Below, piece after piece: positions 55,537 through 62,476 of a DNA stretch of 64,000 nucleotides; position 1 is the stretch's first letter; every line of letters starts with the position of its first letter. The stretch is from NCBI RefSeq assembly GCF_018100925.1, contig NZ_JAGJEH010000011.1, forward strand, positions 1 to 64,000, read 5' to 3'. A model generated the notes under the pieces. It did not search any database. It was not told where the DNA came from and saw only the letters and a list, made by a program, of their open reading frames with translations. The position numbers and the translations under genes are program-made. The DNA is from Pseudoalteromonas luteoviolacea. GTDB lineage: Bacteria; Pseudomonadota; Gammaproteobacteria; Enterobacterales; Alteromonadaceae.

Positions 55537-55986
55537 ATGAAAAAGTTATTAACACTAGTAACCTTGCTGGCGGGTTTCAGTATGCAAAGTCAAGCCAACA
55601 CACTATTTAAAGAAAAAGAGGATGCCATTGAGTATCGCAAAGCAGCGTTTCAATTAATTCGCTATCAGATTGGTGATATGGGTGACATGCTTAAAGGTAA
55701 AGTGCCATTTGATGCAGAACGTTTCAAACAACGTGCTCACAATGCAGCCCAACTTTCTAATATGCCATGGGAAGCGTTTATCGCGGGCACCGATAAGGGC
55801 GATACCAGCGCTTTACCAGAAATATGGAGCGACAGAGCAACATTTGATAAAAAAGCGGCAGACTTCGCAAAGTATGCGCAAGCGCTCGCTACAGCGTCAG
55901 AATCTGGAGACAAAAAGGTGATTGCCAAAGCATTTGGCAAGTGGGCGCAAGGCTGTAAAGATTGTCACAAATCATTTAAAGATTAA
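55537..55986 (+). CDS. Cytochrome c' (periplasmic, single c-type heme)
   Basis: The 149-residue protein has a Sec signal peptide (about 1-20, ending QSQA). A four-helix-bundle domain follows (YRKAAFQLIRYQIGDMGDML) and the heme-binding motif CKDCHKSF sits at the extreme C-terminus. This is the layout of class II cytochrome c', in which the heme has His as one ligand and binds NO or CO rather than carrying bulk electrons. AAGGGG precedes the ATG by 8 bp. A likely role is NO handling, by family knowledge only. Confidence 0.9.
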   Translation: MKKLLTLVTLLAGFSMQSQANTLFKEKEDAIEYRKAAFQLIRYQIGDMGDMLKGKVPFDAERFKQRAHNAAQLSNMPWEAFIAGTDKGDTSALPEIWSDRATFDKKAADFAKYAQALATASESGDKKVIAKAFGKWAQGCKDCHKSFKD

Positions 55987-56007
55987 TCGCCAAAATACAG
56001 CACATAT

Positions 56008-56034
56008 AAAGAGAGCATGACCGTCGCTCTCTTT
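56008..56034. terminator. Hairpin between cytochrome c' and the convergent small gene
   Basis: AAAGAGAGC and GCTCTCTTT form a perfect 9-bp stem with a 9-nt loop, 21 nt after the cytochrome stop and 12 nt before the stop of the convergent small gene. Only three T end the stem. Confidence 0.55.
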
Positions 56035-56046
56035 CATGCTGTGAAA

Positions 56047-56229
56047 CTACTCATCAAAAAAATCAAATTCATCATCTCCTAAATGTCGCCGCAATCGCTT
56101 TTGCTCTAAGTACTCATCTAGCTTTTTTCTGACCTTTTGCCGCTGCTTATTAACATCCTTTTCACTCAGTACGCCAAATTCTTCTTGATATTCGTCATCC
56201 AATGGATCATAGGAATATGTTTTACCCAT
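56047..56229 (-). CDS. Small charged protein of unknown function
   Basis: The 60-residue protein is very charged: an acidic N-terminus (YDPLDDEYQEEF), a central basic helix (KDVNKQRQKVRKKLDEYLEQKRLRR, residues 24-48, likely coiled) and an acidic, Phe-rich end (DDEFDFFDE). AGGAG lies 8 nt upstream of the ATG (TAGGAGCTTATC), which supports real translation. The composition resembles small gammaproteobacterial proteins of the PA3496/DUF3545 type, but I cannot confirm family membership. It has no signal peptide and is convergent with cytochrome c'. Confidence 0.65.
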   Translation of the reverse strand: MGKTYSYDPLDDEYQEEFGVLSEKDVNKQRQKVRKKLDEYLEQKRLRRHLGDDEFDFFDE

Positions 56230-56583
56230 GATAAGCTCCTATTTAACCTTTAGAGATTAACTTTCAATACACGGATGTAGCTGTTTACTACTGTGTGCAT
56301 AACTGGAAAGGGCGAAAAGACCTCCCCACAGACACATTACGACTTATAAAGTATTTAGCTCGAAATAAGCCTCTTGGACAGTGAATGATTTTTATCGTGA
56401 CGATTAATAAAACAAATTAAACCAATTTATGAGTAAAATGGCCAAATTTTAGTTTAAAGGTTATTTCTCACTTAACCTCCCATCTCGACAAAAACCATAT
56501 ACACTTGAAAAATAAAGGCTTTAAAAATTGGCATCATACTTGGAGCACACAAAGTGTCATCAACAAAAAATAAGAGCCAAGCC
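56230..56583. other. Non-coding region upstream of the YggN-like gene
   Basis: 354 bp without a supported ORF. It is AT-rich in its second half and must include promoters for the small minus-strand gene and the YggN-like gene. GGAG at 56542 precedes an in-frame GTG (56554) that could be an alternative start of the latter. No RNA gene or strong hairpin is visible. Confidence 0.45.
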
Positions 56584-57372
56584 ATGAAAACCACTTTAAT
56601 TACACTTGCAATTTTATCGTCTTCCTCTGTCTATGCGCATAGCGATCACAACTTTTCAATCTCTAGTGATAACTGCCAGTTAGAGTTCAAAAATGATGTC
56701 AAAATCACTCCCGAAGAGATCTCAATAACACAAGCCAATAACCAAAATATGATGATCGCTGCAGACGGTACCTTGTCTGTTAATGGGCAAATAATCACAG
56801 TGACACCGCAGCAACGCCAAGCGCTCTCTTTTTATGCAGAAACATTGCGGGCTGAATTACCAAAAGTCGCCGAAGTCGCGACACAAGCGGTCGATCTGGC
56901 CGAGGTTGCTTTAAATGAAGTTGCCACAACATTCAATTTAAACAGCTTTGATGACCTATCAGAGATCCTCGATGAACTAAATGTGGAAGTACAAAATACC
57001 TTTTACCAAGAGGGTACTTTTGTCATGGGTGAGCAAACCATGGCTGAATTTGGCGAACAATTCGAGCATCAATTTGAATCCCGTGTTGAAAGCGCAGTGA
57101 AAAGTGCCATGTTTGAGTCAATCGGTACACTGCTCATTTCACTGGGCTCAGAAATGAAAAACGCGGACGGTGACATCAGTGTCTTTGAGCAACGCATGGA
57201 ACAATTAGGTGCTAATTTTGAACACCGAATAAATGCGCAAGCAGAACAACTTGAAGCAAGTGCAGACTCACTATGTGATCAGTTTGCACAGATAGCCCAG
57301 CAAGAAGCTCATCTAGCACAGTCAATGCCGACGCTGTCTGGGTACGCATTGATGCACACCAAATCCCAATAA
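56584..57372 (+). CDS. yggN: YggN-like exported protein (DUF2884)
   Basis: From the ATG at 56584 the product is 262 residues with a signal peptide ending SSVYA. The mature part matches DUF2884/YggN: CQLEFKNDVKITPEEI, the NGQIITVTPQQRQALSFYAE stretch, and the C-terminal FEHRINAQAEQLEASADSLC segment with a conserved cysteine. The family is periplasmic with unknown function. The alternative GTG start ten codons earlier has the better Shine-Dalgarno (GGAG) but would spoil the signal peptide N-terminus. It converges on the MocR regulator gene. Confidence 0.83.
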   Translation: MKTTLITLAILSSSSVYAHSDHNFSISSDNCQLEFKNDVKITPEEISITQANNQNMMIAADGTLSVNGQIITVTPQQRQALSFYAETLRAELPKVAEVATQAVDLAEVALNEVATTFNLNSFDDLSEILDELNVEVQNTFYQEGTFVMGEQTMAEFGEQFEHQFESRVESAVKSAMFESIGTLLISLGSEMKNADGDISVFEQRMEQLGANFEHRINAQAEQLEASADSLCDQFAQIAQQEAHLAQSMPTLSGYALMHTKSQ

Positions 57373-57407
57373 GTAAGATAGCACTCCAACCAATGAGTGG
57401 GCGCTGT

Positions 57408-58844
57408 TTAAGGCCCCCTCTTCTTTTCGCTCAGTACTTGTACCAGCTCTCCCAATCGCTTTAAGCTCGCTTCATGTTTGTCCTGCCAAGGCAGTCCATA
57501 ACTCAGTCGTATACAATTTTGAAACCGCTCAGACGCACTAAACAACTGTCCGGGCGTTAAACTGATCCCTTGGGCCATTGCCATATTGAACAATGTACCA
57601 CCATCTATACTCGCACCCAGCTCCAACCAGACAACACATCCGCCACGCGGATCGCTGATCCGTGTCTCAATTGGAAAAGCACTGCGAATACAGGCCAGCA
57701 TTTTTTGTTTGTTTTCCTGTAACCGCAGTCGCAACTTTTTGAGATGGCGATCATAAGCGCCCGAAGCTAAATACTCGGCCAATACCCATTGATTGATCAG
57801 CGATGAAGAGCAGCTCAGCGCCCGTTTATATCGACGTGCTCTGGCGGCATGTCCTGGTGCCAACATCCACCCAACTCGATAACTCGGGGCCGCTGTTTTA
57901 GAAAATGAGTCACAGGTGATCACTTGCCCCGGTTGAGCGTAATACTGAGCAGGCTTGCCACGGTGCTTGGTAAAATACAAATCGCCATATACATCATCCT
58001 CGATGAGCGTGACGTTATTTTCAACCAACATTTGTAACAAGCTTTGACGGCGGCTGTCCGGCATAAAGCTACCAATCGGATTATTAATGCTCGTTGAGCA
58101 CACGCATGCTTTTACGTCGTGCTTGGTCAGCGCATGTGCTAAATCTTCCAGCCATAATCCATCATCAGGACACACTGGAATTTCAATTGCTTGTAGTCCA
58201 AGGTTTTCAATTAGTTCTATGATGCCAAAATAGCCAGGAGACTCAATTGCAACGACGTCTCCGGGTTGCGTCACGCACTGCAACGCAATCGCCAGTGCTT
58301 CTTGGGCACCATTAGTGATAACAATATCATCAGCGACTACAGATAATCCCATGTGCAAATAACGTTGCACTATCTGTTGCTTTAACTTCAAAAGCCCATC
58401 CATAGCGCCATACTGCAGCAGTTGCTCACCTGCTTGTTTTAAGGCGCTGCGCATCATTTTTGCCAATATAGCTTCATCTCCCATCGCTGTCACCGGGTTA
58501 GCAATGCCAAATTTCGCCTCGTGTGGCGCGTGTATCCCTTCATATACCTGCTCAATTAAAGACTGCTTGTTGACCTGAGTCGGGTTAATGGGCAACTTGC
58601 AGCGCCTTGGCAAGGTATTTTGCTCACCGTTAAATAAAAAGTAGCCGGACTTTTCCTTCGAATAGATTCTCCCTTGCCCTTCAAGATGATAATAGGCTTG
58701 TTTAACTGTCGGGATACTGACTGACAGTTGCTGCGCGAGCTTTCGCAACGAAGGAAGTTTATCTCCTGGCTTGAGCACTTGCTGAGAGATCATGTCATTG
58801 ATCACTTCAATGACTTGTTGATAAAGGAATTGACTGCTTTGCAC
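57408..58844 (-). CDS. MocR/PdxR-family transcriptional regulator with aminotransferase-like domain
   Basis: The 478-residue protein joins a GntR-type winged helix (about 5-72, LPSLRKLAQQLSVSIPTVKQ) to a fold-type I aminotransferase-like effector domain (about 105-470). The domain has the PLP lysine in CDSFSKTAAPSYRVGW (K316) and the Asp/Tyr pair in IEDDVYGDLY. MocR proteins use PLP or PLP-amine adducts as signals and often control a divergent target. Here that is the DMT transporter gene starting 119 bp away. PdxR itself controls PLP synthase, but no pdxS/pdxT is seen, so the ligand is open. Confidence 0.9.
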   Translation of the reverse strand: MQSSQFLYQQVIEVINDMISQQVLKPGDKLPSLRKLAQQLSVSIPTVKQAYYHLEGQGRIYSKEKSGYFLFNGEQNTLPRRCKLPINPTQVNKQSLIEQVYEGIHAPHEAKFGIANPVTAMGDEAILAKMMRSALKQAGEQLLQYGAMDGLLKLKQQIVQRYLHMGLSVVADDIVITNGAQEALAIALQCVTQPGDVVAIESPGYFGIIELIENLGLQAIEIPVCPDDGLWLEDLAHALTKHDVKACVCSTSINNPIGSFMPDSRRQSLLQMLVENNVTLIEDDVYGDLYFTKHRGKPAQYYAQPGQVITCDSFSKTAAPSYRVGWMLAPGHAARARRYKRALSCSSSLINQWVLAEYLASGAYDRHLKKLRLRLQENKQKMLACIRSAFPIETRISDPRGGCVVWLELGASIDGGTLFNMAMAQGISLTPGQLFSASERFQNCIRLSYGLPWQDKHEASLKRLGELVQVLSEKKRGP

Positions 58845-58863
58845 GCGATTACTCCACCATCAA

Positions 58864-58909
58864 TCTGTATAGGTTAAAAATGACTTTTTCTGTATCTATT
58901 ATACACAGA
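58864..58909. promoter_or_regulatory. Candidate MocR operator in the divergent promoter region
   Basis: TCTGTAT occurs twice as direct repeats, 25 bp apart start to start (58864-58870 and 58889-58895). A near-inverted copy ATACACAGA follows at 58901-58909. MocR dimers often bind direct repeats with one inverted half, overlapping the target promoter; TATTATAC here could be the -10 region. This is pattern-based inference. Confidence 0.4.
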
Positions 58910-58963
58910 TTATCCGAGTAAACTGCTCCTTGTCGCAATAATCCAATTACACCAGGACCAACA

Positions 58964-59887
58964 ATGAGAGATTGGCTGTTATATATCATTACCGTTCTTA
59001 TTTGGGGCTCAACTTGGCTGGCCATTGAATTCCAGCTAGGTCAAGTCAACGAAGTTGTATCACTCTTTTATCGCTTTGCTATTTCCGCACTTTGTATGTG
59101 GGGCTTTGTTGTTTGGCGACAGCTTCCCATGCGGTTTAAGCTCGTTGATCACGGTTTTTTCATACTTTTGGCCATAGGTAACTTTGGGCTCAATTACCTA
59201 CTTCTTTACTGGGCACAAGGCAGTTTATCCTCAGCGATGGCATCTATCGCCTTCTCCTTTATGCTGATCTTAAACATGATCAATACTCGCCTATTTTTTG
59301 CCAAACCAATTGCCTTTAAAAGCTATATTGGCGCGGCTTTGGGTGTAGCTGGGATCGTCAGTTTGTTTTGGGATGAATTAGGGACTGCCGATTTATCTTC
59401 GAATACCTTGGTTGGCCTAGCATTGGCACTGGCAGGAACCTTTGTCGCATCATTGGGAAATATGGTCAGTATCCGCAACTCAAATCGTGCCATTGGCGTA
59501 TTAGAGGGCAACGCTTGGGGCATGCTGTACAGCAGTGTGCTGCTTGGCGCATATATTGCTTTCAGCCCACTGTCATTTGTGGCACAGGCCGACACCAGTT
59601 ACTGGCTCTCTCTGCTTTACCTTTCTGTTTTTGGCACTGTGATTGCGTTTGCATGTTACTTTTCTCTACTAAAAAATATTGGTCCAGAGCGCGCCAGCTA
59701 TATCATCGTATTATTTCCGATTGTGGCAGTAGTACTCAGCACGCTTTTTGAAGGCTTTACTTGGCAGGTCAATACTTTTATTGGCTTTGGTCTTATTTGC
59801 GCAGGCAATTTACTCGTGCTTGCCCCCAAGAAACTACTCAACAAGTACAGCTCTGTGTTGCAAACTAAACAGGCCCATTCAAACTAG
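58964..59887 (+). CDS. EamA-family (DMT) transporter, divergent from the MocR regulator
   Basis: The 307-residue inner-membrane protein has ten predicted helices in two EamA repeats. The first helix is VLIWGSTWLAIEFQLG, a hallmark of RhaT/EamA exporters, and GPERASYIIVLFPIVAVVLS lies late in the second repeat. The substrate is probably a small metabolite; the divergent PLP-type regulator suggests an amine, amino acid or B6-related compound, which is inference. Its 3' end overlaps the convergent lipid-kinase gene by 23 bp. Confidence 0.9.
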   Translation: MRDWLLYIITVLIWGSTWLAIEFQLGQVNEVVSLFYRFAISALCMWGFVVWRQLPMRFKLVDHGFFILLAIGNFGLNYLLLYWAQGSLSSAMASIAFSFMLILNMINTRLFFAKPIAFKSYIGAALGVAGIVSLFWDELGTADLSSNTLVGLALALAGTFVASLGNMVSIRNSNRAIGVLEGNAWGMLYSSVLLGAYIAFSPLSFVAQADTSYWLSLLYLSVFGTVIAFACYFSLLKNIGPERASYIIVLFPIVAVVLSTLFEGFTWQVNTFIGFGLICAGNLLVLAPKKLLNKYSSVLQTKQAHSN

Positions 59888-60743
59888 GCACCTTTAATCG
59901 CAGTGACGCCGCATTGCACTTTACCAACGCTGGCGTTGTTGCGATTAAATCCCCATCGGCTTCAACACATATGTTTGAAGAAGTTATTTTGAAACTACTT
60001 CCACTGTGCACCTTTACCCACGATAATTTGGTATGCAAACCAAATAACATCAGCGCAAAACTCAGCAAACGTTTGTGCCAAGCAACATTCGGAATAGTAA
60101 CCATCTGCAGCTGTCCATCGCTCACCTCAGCCGATGGCGCCGGTGTTAATCCCGCGGCAAAATGACGACCATTGGCAAATAGGCTCATCAAAACGCGCTG
60201 CTCAACACCGTCGACTGAAACAGTGACCCCCTTGTAAAAAAATAACTTGGCTATTCCTGTAAATGTATAGCTAAGCGCGCCAAAACGCTTTTTCCCGGCC
60301 ATCGCGGACACCACTTCAGCGCTAAAGCCAACACCCGCCATGTTGATAAAATACCGCCGGTCTACTTGACCTACATCTACACGACAAGTGGTATCAGCAA
60401 AAACGGCAGCGCGCCACTGCTCCATTGAATAGCCAAATTGTCGCGCGAAATCATTACCCGTTCCGCAAGGTAATAAAGCCACACTCTTTTTTGCATCAAC
60501 CAAAACACTTTCTTTTACACATAACATAGCGTTGATGGCTAGGTTTAACGTGCCATCACCACCCAAGACCGTCACTTGGTGCTGCTGTTTTATTAAACAC
60601 ATTAGCTGCGCTAAATCACGCTCAAAACAGCCACATGTTGCATACCATTGTAATTTGATCTGGCGCTCAATCGCGTTTTTTTCTAACCACGCCTTATGTG
60701 CCAACATTTTTTTTCCGCTCTGCGGGTTGTACACCACCAACAA
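59865..60743 (-). CDS. Diacylglycerol/lipid kinase-family protein (DAGK catalytic domain)
   Basis: The 292-residue protein belongs to the DagK/YegS/sphingosine-kinase group: VVYNPQSGKK at the N-terminus, the nucleotide-binding VLGGDGTLNLAI (GGDGT, 61-65), PCGTGNDFARQFG and a C-terminal beta-sandwich. It would phosphorylate a lipid alcohol using ATP. No ATG exists near the start; the TTG at 60743 follows GGGGG with a 7-nt spacer and is the best candidate, though the next TTG or GTG codons are possible. It converges on the DMT transporter gene with overlapping tails. Confidence 0.85.
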   Translation of the reverse strand: MLVVYNPQSGKKMLAHKAWLEKNAIERQIKLQWYATCGCFERDLAQLMCLIKQQHQVTVLGGDGTLNLAINAMLCVKESVLVDAKKSVALLPCGTGNDFARQFGYSMEQWRAAVFADTTCRVDVGQVDRRYFINMAGVGFSAEVVSAMAGKKRFGALSYTFTGIAKLFFYKGVTVSVDGVEQRVLMSLFANGRHFAAGLTPAPSAEVSDGQLQMVTIPNVAWHKRLLSFALMLFGLHTKLSWVKVHSGSSFKITSSNICVEADGDLIATTPALVKCNAASLRLKVPSLNGPV

Positions 60744-60990
60744 CTTAAAACCCCCAAATATTTTTATCTGAATAACTATTCAACAGAACAAATATAAATC
60801 ACAAGATACAGTAAAGGCGACAATAAACCATTGAATAAATATTCATTAGATTATATAAAAAGCACAGCAAAAAAAATAATCATTAGTTTTTCTAATGTGT
60901 CACAGGTAATTTTTATCGTTTTAATTTTAATCGCCTTGAATGCAAAATAACCAAGCAAATTAACCGACAGTCAATTATTTGGAGTACGAT

Positions 60991-61140
60991 ATGCTTAATT
61001 CAGCTGCTGCGTGCAGCAACACGCAAACCACCCATGAACCAATCCACACTATTGCACAAAAACCACAAATTCAGTGGATGGCTTGGTTAAGTAAAATCGG
61101 GCGATCACTGAATCTTAGTGCCGTGGTTATGCATAAGTAA
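60991..61140 (+). CDS. Small 49-residue protein of unknown function in its own transcription unit
   Basis: A short frame of 49 codons starting MLNSAAACSNTQTTHEPIH and ending MAWLSKIGRSLNLSAVVMHK. GGAG lies 6 nt before the ATG (60981-60984) and an intrinsic terminator starts 18 nt after the stop, so this has the full layout of a real gene. The N-terminal half is polar with one Cys; the C-terminal half could form an amphipathic helix with two Trp. There is no signal peptide and I recognise no family. The 247 bp upstream contain CATTAG/CTAATG inverted repeats (60881-60897) but no obvious promoter. It could be a small regulatory or membrane-associated protein, or an mRNA that also acts as an sRNA. 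Confidence 0.55.
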   Translation: MLNSAAACSNTQTTHEPIHTIAQKPQIQWMAWLSKIGRSLNLSAVVMHK

Positions 61141-61158
61141 ATCTGTACTCATGTACGC

Positions 61159-61196
61159 TTGATGGCCAGTTCAGTGCGGCCATCAACTGTTTTTCC
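61159..61196 (+). terminator. Intrinsic terminator of the small 49-codon gene
   Basis: TTGATGGCC and GGCCATCAA form a perfect 9-bp stem with a 10-nt loop, followed by CTGTTTTTC. It begins 18 nt after the small ORF and 181 bp before the first tRNA-Ser. Confidence 0.8.
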
Positions 61197-61339
61197 CGTC
61201 TACATTTTAAACACACCCTATCAAAAAGTATAAATTTCAGGCAAACAATTCAATAACTTCGCTTTTTTGACTATTTTTTCAGCAAACGATTAAAAAACTA
61301 TTTACAGCACCCAATTCGATAAGTATTATCTGTGCCCAT

Positions 61340-61430
61340 GGAGAGATGGCTGAGTGGTTGAAAGCACCGGTCTTGAAAACCGGCATACGTTAATAGCGTA
61401 TCTAGGGTTCAAATCCCTATCTCTCCGCCA
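61340..61430 (+). tRNA. tRNA-Ser (anticodon TGA)
   Basis: 91-nt cloverleaf with CCA encoded. The acceptor GGAGAGA pairs with TCTCTCC, the anticodon loop is CTTGAAA (TGA), the variable arm is long as in class II tRNAs, and the T-loop is TTCAAAT. Reads UCA and related codons. Confidence 0.96.
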
Positions 61431-61448
61431 TTTTTAAAGTTTTGCGCC

Positions 61449-61541
61449 GGAGAGGTGGCCGAGTGGCTGAAGGCGCTCCCCTGCTAAGGGAGTATAGGGT
61501 TTGTAGCCCTATCGAGGGTTCGAATCCCTCCCCCTCCGCCA
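61449..61541 (+). tRNA. tRNA-Ser (anticodon GCT)
   Basis: 93-nt class II tRNA with CCA encoded, 18 bp after the first tRNA-Ser and surely co-transcribed. The anticodon loop is CTGCTAA (GCT), the variable arm is long (TAGGG/CCCTA) and the T-loop is TTCGAAT. The acceptor GGAGAGG faces CCCCTCC, leaving one A-C mismatch at the 5-68 position. Reads AGC/AGU. Confidence 0.94.
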
Positions 61542-61555
61542 TTATCTTGTAAAGA

Positions 61556-61579
61556 AACCGTCCATTGGACGGTTTTTTT
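61556..61579 (+). terminator. Intrinsic terminator of the tRNA-Ser pair
   Basis: AACCGTCC and GGACGGTT form a perfect 8-bp stem with an ATT loop, followed by a T-run, 15 nt after the second tRNA. Confidence 0.9.
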
Positions 61580-61708
61580 ATGTCTGAAATTTACATTCAA
61601 CTTCTTTTAAGCCCCCACCCCTTAATTTCGCATTGAATACTTTTTCACTTCACAAACTGGTCAGATGTGTTAAGAATATAGTCATGTCTTTTTAAACTTT
61701 AATCACCC

Positions 61709-62476
61709 ATGCAAATTCATTTTATCGAAGGGTACATTCAACAAATTTACTTAGTCGAGTACCCCGACAAGTTATTGTTACTCGACGGATGTACACGCGC
61801 AGATGTTGATATTGTCTGTCATTTTATTTGCAAGGAGTTGTCGCGCCCGATCACCGATCTCAAACTCATTATTGTGACGCATATGCACCCAGATCATGCA
61901 GGAGGGGCACACTTGCTCAGAACCCGCAGTGGCGCAAAAATAGCAACTGCCAAAGTAGCTGGTCACTGGTATAGCGGACTCGATGGCATTTTAATGCATT
62001 GGTCCGATATGATTCTGGCATTGTGGGTTGCCGGAAGAAAAAAGAAAGCACGAAAGAATCTTTGGTATTCGAGAAAATTAGATGCAGACTACTATTTAGC
62101 AGATCAAGAGCGACTACCTGACTTTAATGAATGGCAAGCTATATACACACAAGGCCACACAGACAGAGATCTTTCTATATACCACGAGACTACGCAGCGA
62201 CTTTACGTAGCCGATCTTTTTGTTAAAGTCAGAGGCCAGTTTATACCGCCCTACCCAATTTTTTACCCCAATCGTTATCGCAGATCACTACAAAGGATCC
62301 GTAAGCTGAAACCGGCATCGATCATTTTGGCACACCAAGGTGAGATCCCATTTACTGATATTGACTTTGATCGCTTAGATCAACTTGCGCCCCAGATACC
62401 TGTCACACATTGGCGCTCAGTCAAAGCGAAGACCAAAAAAGCCCTTGGCCTTCACCAATCTTTGCCACCTAAATAA
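61709..62476 (+). CDS. MBL-fold metallo-hydrolase
   Basis: The 255-residue protein has the metallo-beta-lactamase superfamily metal motif THMHPDHAGG (H58, H60, D62, H63), then GHTDRDLSIY, the bridging Asp in VADLF and a final LAHQGE. An insert rich in Trp and Lys (about 95-130, WSDMILALWVAGRKKKARK) separates the first motif from the third and may contact the membrane or a lid. The family covers many hydrolases (lactonases, thioesterases, glyoxalase II types); the substrate is not determined. There is no signal peptide. Its tail overlaps the convergent kynureninase-like gene by 8 bp. Confidence 0.88.
   Translation: MQIHFIEGYIQQIYLVEYPDKLLLLDGCTRADVDIVCHFICKELSRPITDLKLIIVTHMHPDHAGGAHLLRTRSGAKIATAKVAGHWYSGLDGILMHWSDMILALWVAGRKKKARKNLWYSRKLDADYYLADQERLPDFNEWQAIYTQGHTDRDLSIYHETTQRLYVADLFVKVRGQFIPPYPIFYPNRYRRSLQRIRKLKPASIILAHQGEIPFTDIDFDRLDQLAPQIPVTHWRSVKAKTKKALGLHQSLPPK

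Noticed and set aside
61340..61541. tRNA-Ser genes as an integration site for a mobile element
   Set aside because: No integrase or tRNA 3'-end repeat is seen on either side within the window.
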